NCBI RefSeq assembly: GCF_947179165.1
Contig: NC_077241.1
Coordinates: forward strand, 33,909,246 to 33,973,245
Length of the DNA stretch: 64,000 nt
Source of the DNA: Solanum dulcamara
Taxonomy: Eukaryota; Streptophyta; Magnoliopsida; Solanales; Solanaceae
Direction: 5' to 3'
Below, piece after piece: positions 11,794-23,548 of the stretch. A program made the position numbers and the translations under genes. The notes under the pieces are model-generated. The model was not told the DNA's origin. It made no database searches and was given only the letters and a program-made list of their open reading frames with translations. Positions within the stretch are counted from its first letter, which is position 1. The number at the start of each line of letters is the position of its first letter.

Positions 11794-12720
11794 GTATACC
11801 CAATCATTGACATTAAACTCAAGATCTCTCCTCCTTGTATCGAAATAGGAATTTTTGAACCGCCTTCAATCTCTCTCTAATGAAGCTCACCTTATCCAAA
11901 GAATCAAGCCCCAAATATTGAACCAAAAAGGTAATCTCACCCATTTCAAACCAACCAACTGCAGACCATACAAATCCTCAAATGGTGCCATCTCTATACC
12001 TGAGTGGTAAATATTATTATAGGCAAACTAAATAAGTGGTAGATGATCATCCAAACTCCCTTTCAACTCTAACACACAAGTTCTTAACATATCATCTAGT
12101 GTTTGAATTATTCATTTGGCCTGCCCATCGGTTTGAGGATAAATGTGATACTAAGCTTCATTTTGGTACCAAGAACCCTTTGAAATGGTAATTGGGTACC
12201 ACGATCCAAAATAATCTACAAGGGCACACCATGCATCCTTACTAATTCCCAAATGTACAACTTAGCATAATGCTCGACACTATAGGAGGTCTTCACTAGT
12301 AGAAAGTGAGCTGACTATTTTATTTTATCAATAATCACCCGAATCAAATCGTAATGTTTTTTAGTACAAGGCAAACCCACTACAAATTCCATGTTCACAT
12401 CTTCCCACTTCCAAGTAGGTATTTCAATGTCTTGTGCTAATCCACCCGACCTTTGATGTCTAACCTTAACTTGTTGGGAATTTGGACATTAAGCCATGAA
12501 CCTTGCTATGTCCTCTTTCATGCCACCCCACCAATAAAGATATTTTAATTCTTGGTACATTTTAGTCAAACTAGGATGAATAGAGTATGAAGAATTATGA
12601 GCCTCCTTCAAGATCAAATTCTTAAGTCCATCAACATCTGGAACAAATAACCGACCTTAGTAGTGAAGTACCACATTTCCCTTTTGTGAAAAAAATTCTA
12701 CTTTCTTTTTTTTTCACCCA
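11794..12720 (-). pseudogene. Integrase remnant of element C
   Basis: Stop-interrupted minus frames show the HHCC zinc finger as HNSSYSIHPSLTKMYQELKYLYWW and then CPNSQQVK. The fourth ligand Cys is Ser, and a stop precedes the CPNS. The core follows with LDRGTQ, keeping the second acidic residue, and then the region around 12100 that aligns with the Glu helix but is broken. The gene is clearly dead, yet alignable along its whole length. Confidence 0.6.
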
Positions 12721-13330
12721 CTTGTTTAACTCTACTAAAGTCGGGTCAAGGTGTTTTTTGGACATAATATCGACCAGCAAAGAAGATTCGAACCCTTTCT
12801 AAACAAACATACTACCATCGTCGAAACCACTCAATTTTTCCCTCATTATAGTAAACCAATGAACATCCTTCACCAACTCCTTCTTCCTTTAATTAACATG
12901 AGCAACACTCCCCATAGACACTCTACTAAGTGCATCGGCAACCATATTGTCTTTACTTGGATAATAGTGCACACTCATGTCGCAGTTCTTGAGGAGTTCA
13001 AGACACCTCTTTTACCTTAAATTGAGGTCCTTTTGGGTGAACACATCTTGGAGACTTTTGTGATTAGTGAACACATCCACATGTACTCCATAGAGTTAAT
13101 GCCTCCAAATATTTAAAGAAAAAACAATGACCGCTAACTCAATATCATGGGTCGGGTAGTTGTGCTTGTGCACCTTCAATTGCCTAGAAGCATAAGCTAC
13201 AAACTTGCCATTTTGCATCAAGAAACAACTCAAACAAAACCTTGAAGCAATGTTTTAAACTTTGGAAACTCCTCTCACATTCATCCATTCATATGAACTT
13301 TTCCTTCTTTTAAGTCAGCTTTGTTATAGG
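12721..13330 (-). pseudogene. RNase H remnant of element C
   Basis: The segment aligns with the RNase H and linker of element B (20298-20940 region). Shared landmarks on the plus strand are aacatgagcaacactcccca at 12897, the counterpart of the site disrupted by poly(A) in B, and ctactaagtgcatcggcaac at 12924, which encodes the DALSR motif on the minus strand. No open frame longer than about 60 codons survives on the coding strand. Confidence 0.55.
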
Positions 13331-14115
13331 AGATGAGATAGAATAGAACCCTTCAATGAACCTTATATAATACCTGGCTAGACCCAAAAACCTCCTAATT
13401 TCTAAAAGAGACAATAATCTAGTCTAATTCCTCACCGCCTCCATTTTGTTAAGATAAAACTTGATCCCATTACCAACACTATGTGACTAAGAAATGCCAC
13501 CTCTTTCAAACAAAAAATCACATTTTTTAAACTTGGCAAACAATTGCCTATCCCTTATGTTTTGAAGTACGACTCTCAAATGATCTATGTTCTCCCTCAC
13601 CTAGAGAGTAAATTAATATGGCATCAATGAAAACCACAAAAAAGTATGAAGTTAGGGTTTTAACACCTTATTCATTAGATCCATGAACACTGTCGGTACA
13701 TTCATTAATCAAAACGACATGACCAAAAATTGAAAGTGACCATACCGTTCTCAAAATGTCGTCTTTGGAATGTCACACTCCCTTAAATTAGTTGAATATA
13801 GCCAGATAAGAGATCAGTTTTAGAGAAATGAATAGCCTCTTACAATTGGTCGAATAGATCATCTATCCCAAGAATTGAATATTTGTTCTTAATGGTCACC
13901 TTATTCAATTGCCAGTAGTCTATACACATTCGAAGTGACCCCTCCTTCTTCATTAAAAACAACACAGGAGCACCTTATAGTGAAATACTTGGCCTTATGA
14001 ACCCTTTCTTCATAAAGTCATTTAATTGTTCCAATTAATTCCACCAAGGCCATTTGGTAGGGAGAAATAGAAATAGGTTGGGTATCGAATAGAATATTGA
14101 TACCCAAATCAACTT
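13331..14115 (-). pseudogene. Reverse transcriptase remnant of element C
   Basis: The minus strand aligns with gypsy RT from the thumb (about 13330-13500) to the N-terminal linker. The frame at 14018-14257 encodes DEFPYVFPDDLPDVPPKEEVDLGINILFDTQPISISPYQMALVEL, the well-known linker before the RT fingers. Frameshifts and stops divide the palm. The linker runs into the 677-bp tandem duplication at 14116. Confidence 0.6.
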
Positions 14116-14792
14116 CCTCTTTGGGAGGGACATCGGGTAAATCATCAGGAAAGACATAGGGAAACTCATCAACTATGGGGTCCGACTCAAGAGAAGAACT
14201 TTCGGAGTCAAAATCCCTAACTCTCATGATGTGGTAGATGCAACCCTTAGAAATCAACTTTTAGGCCATAAGACTAGAAATAAACTTACCCTTCAATACT
14301 GAATTACTACCCTTCTATTTAGGAATAGACTCATTTGGGAATTTAAACTTGACTCTATGAGTTCTATAATATATAGAAGCATAAGATGCATGCAACCAAT
14401 CCATACAAAGAATAACAACAAAATTTACCATGTCAAGATCAAGGAGATCACAAGGAACAACTTTATGCAAGATAGACACATGACACCCTTTATAGACCTT
14501 TCTATTAACAACTGATTCACCAACCAGGGTAGACACCAAATAGGGCTCTACTAATATTTTGAGTAACACAACAAACCTATTAGCAAATAATGGAGTAAAA
14601 AATGACAAATTGGCACCTGGATGTGATAATGCATACACATCAAAAGTAAAGAACTTTAACATACCGATAAATATGTTGGGTGCTTTCTCAACCTCTTGAC
14701 TCCCATGCAAAGGATAAAAAGAGTTGATGTGTTGGACACTTCCTTAAGCTTGTTGACCATGAGTAGTTTGGCTTTTAGGACTACCACCACCC
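14116..14792 (-). repeat. 677-bp tandem duplication, copy 1 (protease and RT linker of element C)
   Basis: This block is repeated head to tail at 14793-15469, and by eye the two copies show no differences. The word CCTCT lies at the start of copy 1 (14116-14120), at the junction (14793-14797) and at the end of copy 2 (15470-15474), which gives a 5-bp microhomology at the breakpoint. The surrounding element is old and diverged, so an identical duplication must be recent or an assembly artefact. Confidence 0.9.
14315..14710 (-). pseudogene. Aspartic protease of element C, duplicate 1
   Basis: A 131-codon open frame reads MLKFFTFDVYALSHPGANLSFFTP. In the family the active site is FDPGA(T/S)LSF, so here the catalytic Asp has become His. 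VPCDLLDLDMVNFVVILCMDWL matches the second conserved block (LDFDVILGMDWL). A RVKFKFPNE end follows. The length is right for the domain. The enzyme cannot be catalytic because Asp is missing. It is the same as the copy at 14992-15387. Confidence 0.7.
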
Positions 14793-15469
14793 CCTCTTTG
14801 GGAGGGACATCGGGTAAATCATCAGGAAAGACATAGGGAAACTCATCAACTATGGGGTCCGACTCAAGAGAAGAACTTTCGGAGTCAAAATCCCTAACTC
14901 TCATGATGTGGTAGATGCAACCCTTAGAAATCAACTTTTAGGCCATAAGACTAGAAATAAACTTACCCTTCAATACTGAATTACTACCCTTCTATTTAGG
15001 AATAGACTCATTTGGGAATTTAAACTTGACTCTATGAGTTCTATAATATATAGAAGCATAAGATGCATGCAACCAATCCATACAAAGAATAACAACAAAA
15101 TTTACCATGTCAAGATCAAGGAGATCACAAGGAACAACTTTATGCAAGATAGACACATGACACCCTTTATAGACCTTTCTATTAACAACTGATTCACCAA
15201 CCAGGGTAGACACCAAATAGGGCTCTACTAATATTTTGAGTAACACAACAAACCTATTAGCAAATAATGGAGTAAAAAATGACAAATTGGCACCTGGATG
15301 TGATAATGCATACACATCAAAAGTAAAGAACTTTAACATACCGATAAATATGTTGGGTGCTTTCTCAACCTCTTGACTCCCATGCAAAGGATAAAAAGAG
15401 TTGATGTGTTGGACACTTCCTTAAGCTTGTTGACCATGAGTAGTTTGGCTTTTAGGACTACCACCACCC
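14793..15469 (-). repeat. 677-bp tandem duplication, copy 2
   Basis: This copy appears identical to copy 1 (14116-14792). It restores the normal order with gag immediately upstream (15470 onward), whereas copy 1 joins to the RT. Together they give the element two protease segments. Confidence 0.9.
14992..15387 (-). pseudogene. Aspartic protease of element C, duplicate 2 (ancestral position)
   Basis: Its translation matches the frame at 14315-14710, including the Asp-to-His change in the active site (SHPGA). That change therefore predates the tandem duplication. It follows the zinc knuckle of gag, as expected for gag-pol order, and is taken as the original copy. Confidence 0.7.
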
Positions 15470-16477
15470 CCTCTACAATCTCTAGCTAAATGGACCAGTT
15501 TAGCACACTTGAAGCATGCATCGAAGTTGGCTAAGCATTCCTCTTTGTGAGTCTTCCACACTTCTTGCAAGCGAGGAAAGCTTGAGTACCAACATTCTCT
15601 CTTGGAACCATAAAGTAAGAACCCTTATCCTTTTTGAACCTTGGAGGATGAGTATTAGTGGAGCCTTGCCCCATAAATTGTTGCCCACCTTTGCCCTTTC
15701 CACTACTACCATAACCGAACCTTTAATGATTGAACCCTCCACCATCAACTCTACCCTTCTTGAACCCTCTTGACCTCTCCCTCAACTTCTCTTCCTTAAT
15801 TTGTTCTTCATATGTCACGAGTCGGTAGATTCCCATATCTTTGACCAACATGGGCGTCTTTCACTCTTTGGATACCAAATAAGAAACTCAGAAAATAAAC
15901 TTTCTGATCCTATCTCTTCTGTCAGAGGCTATAAAACGAGCATACTTAGACAATTTAGTCAATTTGAAGGAATATTCCCTCACACTCATGCCCTCTTGGC
16001 ACGATTAATGAACTCTTGAATCTTTAACTCCGTTATCTCCAAAATAAAGAAATGATCTAGAAAGGCTTCCTTCAATTCTTCCCATTCTGTGGGATCTATA
16101 TCTTCATCCCTATCAACAACCTAGTGCTCATACCAAACCCTTTCCACACCTTTGAGTTGATAGGCTACTAGCTTAGCCTTCTCATTTGGAGACACTCTCA
16201 TGATAGCCACAATCTGATATACTTCCTCAATAAAATCAATAGGGTCCTCATGTACCTTGTAACCATCACACTCGAGTGAATTCATTCTCTTAAAGTCTCA
16301 TATCCTAGAAGTTGGAGTAAGAACATGAGATGGACGAGGAGGAGGAATAATGCCTTGGTTAGTTTAGTTTCTATTGCTTGTGCCAACAAAATGATGATGT
16401 TGTAAAATTCCACATGTAACTCCTTCCTCATGATGTCGAGCTTTAGGAACTGAAGAAACTTGGTCCTCATCTTTAAC
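15470..16477 (-). pseudogene. gag of element C, C-terminal part with zinc knuckle
   Basis: Near 15471-15520 the minus strand encodes CFKCAKLVHLARDC, an intact CX2CX4HX4C zinc knuckle that would bind the element's RNA. Upstream lie a basic Gly-rich stretch and the capsid-like region, broken by stops. At 16477 the frame is interrupted by the LTR of element B. The first codons of gag lie on the far side at 26047-26087, and the reading frame continues across the gap once one copy of the target duplication is removed. Confidence 0.65.
16473..16477. repeat. Target-site duplication of B, left copy (ttaac)
   Basis: It pairs with tcaac at 26047-26051 with one mismatch. Five bases is the usual gypsy duplication length. 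The paralogous site in B's own gag (about 23511-23515) reads ttagc, which supports the register. Confidence 0.75.
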
Positions 16478-18708
16478 TGTCATGACCCAAGTCTAGGTCC
16501 TAGACGTAACACGATGAATGAGACACTCGGAAATGCCTCATCCAAGCGTCTTAGCAATTATTAAGCATTTCATTGGTAATGATAAACAAATTAATCGGAA
16601 GCATAAGGTATATAGGGACTAAAAGGCTTCACAATAATAATAGTCAAAGACAACATAACATCCTTTACTATGTCTAACAATACATTCTACATTAAGAATT
16701 GGTGGGGGGCAAAGACATGTCCCTAGCTCACCCTCAAAGTTAAGTCAAATATAACAAACTTAATTTAATGTCTAAACATAAGCTAGATAAGAGAGGAGTG
16801 TCATTCATGGAACATGGGAACTCATAAAAGTGGTATCCTTCAATACTCATCTTAGGCATGGGGAGTAGAGTGTAGAGTAACATCGGTCTCTACATGGTGA
16901 TACCATGTAGGCAAAAGTATGTGTTAGTACTTTAAATGTACTATATATATGAGTATGGTATGAAATGAAGAACATAAGAGAGAGACATGAATATACAATA
17001 TGCATAAGTTAATGCAAGCATGATAAATTATTACGTGAATCCTTAAAACATTCATTTTTTGAGGAAGCGACCTTAATCGACATTTAAGACTATGTGAGCT
17101 ACTACATAGAATCCAATATATCCCCCTACGTTGGAACGGAGAGACTACTTGCTAGGTAGAACTCCGATCAACTTTAAATTTCTTTTACCTTTAAGTTTAA
17201 TGGCTAATCGTGGATCCACTAGCCTAAAATAGCCAACAAAGGCCCCTATAGTGGCATATAGTTAATGCAACAAGAGACTTTACTTAAGGACCCCTTTGCT
17301 CGAGCCACCATCTACATTCTACATTCGGTGCTACATCAAGTCCCATGGAATAAAATTTCAACATTAATATAATATAAGCATCATATAACTTTAACATTAA
17401 AACATCAATTGATGGAATAGCTAATTAAAACCATTCATTAGATTCAATGCGATAATGTTCATATCACATTGAAACCTTACTTTGGCTAAAATCCCTTCAT
17501 CAATCACTCATTCCATAAAGACTCCCTTCCATAAGCATTTACTTCATAACCTTCATTTGGACTCAAACTTAATTTCAACTTTGCTTTATCATAGGAAACT
17601 AGGTGGATTCATTTCGTAAAAACCATTCAATGCCTTTAAAGAATTTTTGCATGCATGAGAGTAATGGAAATGCATAAAATACACATTCTTACAACCCACC
17701 ATATATATCTTAAAACTCTTTTCAAGCCTTGACATAATCACTTTAATAAAATCATAACTTCATCAAATCAAGAGTCAATATCTATCAATATATTTAAAGA
17801 AACTTCAAATATATCATAATTTATGCATTTAAAGTCATCATGTAGAAGCCCATAAGATTTTTTCATTTTGAATTGAAATGCTAGGTTAAGAAAACATTTG
17901 AGCTCTATGGTTGGAAGGACCCATGGTTGAAAAACCATATACCTTGAGTAAAATGAAATCAGTAAGAACACGTGAGGAAGAAAGGATTCTTGATTGCCCT
18001 GAATTTAGAAACCCTAGCCTTGCCTTGAAGACCTTGAAAAAAGTTGAGAGGGGAGGACTTGTGTTGGAGAAGTTAGAGTAAAAGAAATGAGGGATTTTAA
18101 TGGTCTAGGGTCATTATATAGGTGAATGTTTTCCTTAAAAAAGACACCACTTTGGGTTAAAATGCAGGAAAAGACCAAAATGTCCCTTTAAAGATCTGGC
18201 CGGAAGAGACTTCACAAGGACATTTCATGGTCCGTGGTGCTTACCACTATTCGTGGTGGGGTCCCGTGATAAAGGAGAAATTCAAAAAAGAGACTTGTAG
18301 GGTAGTCTCTGAAGTTTCTTCACGGACATCTTGACGCTCTGTGAAATGCATCACAGCCCATCTAGGGTGACCGTGGTGTAGGTCCTGGAGTAGGCCTGCA
18401 GAAGTGGCCACCACAGACCACTACAAAGTCCATGATAGTCTCCATAGCCATGGTGGTCTTCCATAGACCCTTCCTTGGGAAGATTCATGAGGACATTGGG
18501 TAGGTCTCACCACAGAGGGTTTCACGGCCCATGGTCATCCATTGAGGTTCGTCTACTGGAGATTGAGCTTATGAATCCCTCCCACGGTTGCACACCGTGG
18601 TTCGTGAAGGCTTTCGTGGTCAACTTCTGAGCTAGGTTTTTGCAACTTTTTTGAGAATTCGTCCATGGTTTCTTGTTGTAGGACCTTTCAAATTTTTGAG
18701 GTCTTACA
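16478..18708 (-). repeat. 3' LTR of element B
   Basis: It starts TGTCATGACCCAAG and ends GAGGTCTTACA; 2231 bp. It aligns along its length with 23763-26046. At 18190-18640 there is a cluster of catggtccgtggtg-type palindromic words. A TATA-like attatata at 18113-18120 on the plus strand reads as a TATA box in the element's direction. Confidence 0.9.
18113..18121 (-). promoter_or_regulatory. Probable TATA box in the 3' LTR of B
   Basis: The minus strand reads CTATATAAT about 590 bases inside the LTR start, at a plausible U3/R promoter position. The counterpart in the 5' LTR (near 25400, tagatagg) has lost the TATA core. Confidence 0.4.
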
Positions 18709-18728
18709 ATATCTCCCTCTTGGAAACA
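18709..18728 (-). promoter_or_regulatory. Polypurine tract of element B
   Basis: The minus strand reads CCAAGAGGGAGATAT immediately before TGTAAGACC, the plus-strand priming site next to the 3' LTR. Its position fixes the LTR boundary at 18708. Confidence 0.8.
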
Positions 18729-18856
18729 TTCGTCCTTGAATGAGAATCATTGACATAGAAAATCACAGGCATGAGGACTAGGAACAAAACATATATATAA
18801 TGACACATAAAATGCATTAACCAAGAGATCTTTAAACTTAAACATAAAACATAACT

Positions 18857-19150
18857 TTAAAATTCAACTTCGTGAACATGCATGCATATGAAGACTAAGG
18901 AAAAACTGAAACATAAGAATCTTATACATTTGAACATGAATGACTTATTACAGTAGGCTTTAGTAGAATGAAAAAGATAGGGATAACGTTTCCTCGTATT
19001 TGCTTCCGCTTCCCATGTAACATGTTTTACTTGTTGATTCCTCCAAAGGACTTTAACGGAAACAACTTCTTTGTTCCACAATCTTTTGAGTGGCCGGTCA
19101 AAAATTTCAATTGGGACTTCTTCATAGGTCAAATTCTCCTCAACATTCAC
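18857..19150 (-). pseudogene. Chromodomain of element B
   Basis: An open 97-codon frame starts VEENLTYEEVPIEIFDRPLKRLWNKEV and continues SVKVLWRNQQVKHVTWEAEANTRKRYPYLF. This is the terminal chromodomain of chromovirus integrase, in which WRN and the VTWE aromatic block are conserved. It is one of the best-preserved domains in the window. It probably guided insertion into heterochromatin. The residues after YLF (about 25) are read-through beyond the family's usual end. The link to integrase is broken upstream, so it is not part of an intact protein. Confidence 0.7.
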
Positions 19151-20228
19151 ACCTCAAAAGTCACAATGGAGTTAGGGTCTGACACACATTTTCTCAATAT
19201 TAACACATGGAACACTGGGTGAATCATGGTCATTTCCGAAGGTAATTCCAACTCACACACAACTTTGTCAACCCGCTTTAGGATTTAATAAGGCCCTACA
19301 TACCTAGGGTTCAATTTTCCTTTCTTACCAAACTGAACCAAACCTTTCATGGGTGAAACCTTAATCTACATTAAATTCAAGATCCCTTCTCTTAGTGTCG
19401 GAATATGACTTTTGATGACTTTGAGCTATTTTCAACCTTTCTCTAATGATATTTCTCCAAAGTATCAAGTAACAAATTGGTACCTAACAAGTTCATCTAA
19501 CCTACTTCAAACTAACCAATTAGGGATCTACATCTCCTCCCATATAAAGCCTCAAACAGAGCCATCTCAATACTCGAGTGGTAGCTATTATTTTAAGAAA
19601 ATTCAATGAGCGGTATGTAATCAACCCAATTCCCTTTCAACTCCAACAAACAATCCCTTAACATATCCTCTAGGGTTTGAATTGTCAATTCGGCTTGCCC
19701 ATCGGTTTGACAATAGAATGTAGTGCTTAAATTTACTTTATTATCGAGGCCCTTTTTGTAATGATCTCCAAGAGTGAGAAATGAATTAAGTACCACAATC
19801 CAAAATGATTGATAGTGGCACACCATGCAATCTGAACAACTCCCAAATATACAACTCTGCATAATTTTTGGCCCTATTAGAAGTCTTAACCGGTAGGAAG
19901 TGATTCGACTTAGTCATTCTATCAACAATCATCCAAATAGAATCATGTCTCTTTCGAGTATGAGGCAAACCCACTAAAAATACATATTCACATCTTCGCA
20001 TTTCCATGTAGGGATTCGAATATCTTGGGTTAGACCACCCTGCCTTTGATGTTTGGGCTTCACTTGTTGACAATTCGGACATTCGGACACTAACCTTGCT
20101 CTGTCCTTCTTCATGCCACCCCACCAATATAACTCTTTCATGTCTGGATATATTTTTGTCAAATTAGGGTGAATAGAGTATGCAGAATTATGTGCATCCG
20201 TCATTACCAAACTCCTTAGGCCATCCAC
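19151..20228 (-). pseudogene. Integrase of element B, frameshifted
   Basis: The zinc finger is intact in the frame at 19974-20228: the HNSAYSIHP pair of His, YWWGGMKKD, then CPNCQQVK. The core continues in another frame (19786-20127) with DSIWMIVDRMTKSNHFLPV, keeping the first catalytic Asp, and ILDCGT, keeping the second. The third frame (19593-19862) carries TDGQAELTIQTLEDMLRDCLLELKGNW, where the catalytic Glu position can be aligned. The three frames overlap, which marks at least two frameshifts. Catalytic residues are largely kept, so decay was mostly by indels. Confidence 0.7.
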
Positions 20229-20297
20229 ATCCGGAACACATAACTGACCTTGGTAATATAAGACCTCATCTCCCCCTTGGGAAAATATCTCTACCTT

Positions 20298-20503
20298 CTA
20301 TTCCTTCACCAACATCTTTAACTCGATAAGTGTTCGGTCAAGGTTTTTTTTTGACTTTACATCCACTACCAAAGAGGATTTAGACCTATTTTTGACAATA
20401 ATACGATCATCATTGATACCACACAACTTTACCCTTAATCGATCTAACTGGTGAACCTCTTTAACCAACTCCCTCTTTCCTTCATCAACATGGGACACAC
20501 TCG

Positions 20504-20555
<52 letters not shown>

Positions 20556-21224
20556 ATGGGACACACTCCCCACAAATAGTCTACTAAGTGCATCGGTAAC
20601 CACATTGTCTTTACGCAAATAATAATGTACACTCATGTCATAATCCTTGAGTAGATGTAGTATCCTTCGTTTTCTTAGATTGAGGTCCATTTGGGTGAAC
20701 ACATATTGAAGGCTTTTATGATTGGTATACACATCTACATGTACCCCATAGATGTAGTGCCGCCAAATTTTCGAAGCAAAAACCACGTCGTCCAACTCAA
20801 GATCATGGGTAGGATAGTAATGCTCATACAGTTTCAATTGCATAGAAGAATAGGCTATGACCTTATCATTTTGCATTAATACACAACCCAAACCAATATT
20901 CGAAGCATCACAATAAACCAAAAACCCTTCTAATCCTTCTGGTAGAGTCAAAATAGGAGCGGAGGTAAGTTGATCTTTTAAAGATTGGAAACTCCTTTCA
21001 CACTTATCCGTCCATTTGATTTTTTCCTTATTTTGAATCAACATTGTCATAGGAGATGAGACAGAAGAAAACCCTTCAATGAATCTTCTATAGTTAATGA
21101 CAGGACCCAAGAAGCTTCTAATGTCCAGATGAGACAATAGTCTAGGCAAATTCTTGAACGCCTCAATTTTCTTAAGATTTACCTTGATCCCCTCACAGTA
21201 CACTATGTGACCAAGAAAGGCCAC
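20298..21224 (-). pseudogene. RT thumb plus RNase H of element B, with poly-Phe insertion
   Basis: A 308-codon frame. Residues 1-75 are the RT thumb and connection (FLGHIVYCEGIKVNLKKIEAFKNLP, RSFLGPVINYRRFIEGF). Residues 95-225 are RNase H. VYCDASNIGLGCVL carries the first Asp and DLELDDV the Glu. YTNHKSLQY has Asn where TDH has the catalytic Asp. NVVTDALSR carries the last Asp. A run of 17 Phe then follows, produced by the 51-base poly(A) on the plus strand. The reading frame continues after it because the inserted length is 66 bases. The TNH change should inactivate RNase H. Confidence 0.75.
20487..20568. repeat. Poly(A)51 flanked by 16-bp direct repeats
   Basis: The word aacatgggacacactc occurs at 20487-20502 and again at 20553-20568. 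Between them lie a single G and 51 A residues (20504-20554, the last two shared with the second repeat). The homologous sites in elements C (12897) and D (39800) have one copy and no A run. This has the form of a target-site duplication around a poly(A)-only insertion, as LINE machinery can produce. Slippage or an assembly artefact is the alternative. Confidence 0.85.
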
Positions 21225-21830
21225 CTTTTTCAGCTAAAACTCACACTTGCTAAATTTTGCGAACAATTGCCTATCCCTCAATGTTTGAAGAACAACCCTC
21301 AAATGATCCTTCTATTCTTTCTCACTCTAAGAGTAGATCAAACCATCATCAATGAATACCATAACAAAGGTATCAAGGTATGGTTTGAACTCCCCATTCA
21401 TTAGGTCCATGAACACCACTGGCGCATTCGTCAACCCAAAACTCATTACCACAAACTCGAAGTCACCATACCTAGTCCAGAATGCCATCTTAGGAATGTC
21501 ACACTCCCTCACCTTTTCTTGGTGATAGCCAGACCGAAGGTTGATCTGAGAAAGTGACTTGCCCCTTGCAGTTGATCAAACAAGTCATCTATCATAGGAA
21601 GCAGGTACTTGTTCTTAATAGTCACTTTATTCAATTGCTGGTAGTCTATTCAAATTCAAAGCAACCCATCCTTCTTTCTAACAAATAGAATGAGGCACCC
21701 CACGAATAAATACTTGGTCTTATGAACTTCTTTTCTAACGAATCCTTTAATTGTCCCTTCAATTACTTCAATTCTATTAGAGCCATTCGGTAAGAAGAAA
21801 ATAGAGATAGGTTGGGTATTGGGAGGAGAT
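21225..21830 (-). pseudogene. Reverse transcriptase fingers and palm of element B
   Basis: The open frame 21327-21512 reads [56 protein letters not shown]. It contains the conserved FGLTNAP and the FIDD catalytic box, both intact. The N-terminal fingers (21520-21700) and the linker (about 21700-21830) are alignable but out of frame. Together with 20298-21224 this makes a full-length RT broken by at least two indels. Confidence 0.7.
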
Positions 21831-21986
21831 CAATACCAAAATTAACGTTTCTTTCTAGAGGGACACCGGGAAGGTCATCGGTAAAGACATTGGGAACTCA
21901 TTGAATATGGGGACCGACTCAAGAGGAGGACTTTTAGAGTCGACATCCATAATTTTCACTATGTGGTAAAAGAAACCCTTAGCAAT

Positions 21987-22394
21987 CTATTTTCGAGCCT
22001 TAAGACAAGAAATGAATCTTCCCTTCACCACCGAATCATGACCCTCCCATTCTAGAATGAACTTAATAAGGAATGAAAACTTGACTCGACGAGTCTTATA
22101 ATCTATAGTAGCATAAGATGCATGTAACCAATACATCCCAAGGATGAAATCAAAATCCACCATGTCATGCCCTATAAAGTCACAAGGAACGACTTTATGC
22201 AACATGGACATGGGACAACCCTTATAGACCTTTCTAGCCATAACCGAATAACCCACGGGGGTAGACACCAAATAAAGCCCTACTAATATTTCAGGCAATA
22301 TATCAAACCTATTAGCTAAGAATGGAGTAACAAAAGACAAGTTTGAACCCGGATCAAATAATGCATACACATCAAAAGTAAAGACCTTCAACAT
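21987..22394 (-). pseudogene. Aspartic protease of element B
   Basis: A 135-codon frame contains VFTFDVYALFDPGSNLSFVTP with the active-site DPGS intact, then STPVGYSVMARKVYKGCP and VDFDFILGMYWLHASYATID. It is the only protease in the window with an unaltered active site and a continuous domain. Separate RT and gag frames flank it and the junctions are broken, so it would not be made as part of a working polyprotein. Confidence 0.7.
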
Positions 22395-23548
22395 ATAATA
22401 ACATTTGGTGCTCCCTCAACCTCTTGCCTCCCATGCAAAGCATTGAAATAGTTGGTGCATTGGCCACCTTCTTAAGCTGGTTGGCCATAAGAAACTTGTC
22501 CTTGAGGCCTATTATCACTACCACCTCTACAATCCTTAGCATGGTAACCCAGTTTGCCGCATTTGAAACATGTATTTGAGCTCACTAAACACTCTTCTTA
22601 TGGGTCCTTCCATACTTCATACACAGTGGTAAAGCTTAGGTGCCAACATTCTCAGTTGGGACCATTTGGTTTGGACCTTTGTTCTTGTTAAACTTGGAAG
22701 GAGGAGTATTGGTTGGACCTTGACCCATACACCATCGCCCAACTTGACCTTTGCCATAGCTGCCATAACCAGACCTTTGAGGGTTGAACCCTCCACCATC
22801 CACTCTAGCTTTCTTGAAACCTCTAGACCTCTCCCTCAACTTCTCATCTTCCATTTGTTCAACATAAGTCATGAACCGAGAGATGTTTAAACCAACATGG
22901 CCATTTTGCATTCCTTAGAAACTACGCTTGAGATGCCAAAAATAAACTAACTCATCCTTGCCCGGGGGTCAGAGACCATAAAGAGAGCATACTTGGATAG
23001 TTTTAAACTTAAGGGAATACTCCCTCACACTCATTCTCCCTTCACGGAGTTTAATGAACTATTGGATTTTGTCCTCCCTAAAGTCTAATGAAAAGAAATG
23101 GTCTAGAAAGGAACTTTTGAACTCTGCCTATATTATCCATCTCCTTTCTTCATTCCTCTCAATAATCCATTGATCATATCATACTTGAGCCATGCCTTTA
23201 AATTTGTAGGTCACTATTTCATACTTTTTATTCCGCGGCACACTCATGATAGCCACAAAATGATACATCTCATCAATTAACTCTACAGGGTCCTCATCTA
23301 GCTTAGAACCATCAAACTTGGGCGGATTTATCCTTTAAGAATCCCAAAACTGGGAGGCCAAATATTGTACATGATGAGAATGGACACCTTAATGCCCTTG
23401 GTGGGATACAACTTGAGCCAATAATGCGACTATGTTATGCAACTCGGCATGAGGTTACCCCATTCTCATGATGTGGGATATCCGAAACCAGAGGAGCTTG
23501 GTCCTCATCATTAGCCCTTTCTTTTAGAGGTGCTCCTCCATGAGGCAT
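22395..23548 (-). pseudogene. gag of element B, broken
   Basis: The likely start is the ATG at 23548-23546 (MPHGGAPLKER), the counterpart of the MPPRR start of C. Stops and shifts break the capsid region (about 23450-22910). The frame 22636-22911 carries ISRFMTYVEQMEDEKLRERSRGFKKARVDGG, the typical basic stretch before the zinc knuckle. Near 22525-22570 the minus strand encodes CFKCGKLGYHAKDC, an intact CCHC knuckle. Gag would form the particle and bind RNA. Confidence 0.65.

Noticed and set aside
14315..15387. Two identical 131-codon frames as paired genes
   Set aside because: Both are protease of element C within the 677-bp tandem duplication, with the catalytic Asp lost.
20298..21224. A 308-codon frame with a poly-Phe run as a novel hydrophobic protein
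   Set aside because: It is RT thumb and RNase H of element B; the Phe run is translated poly(A) of a local insertion.
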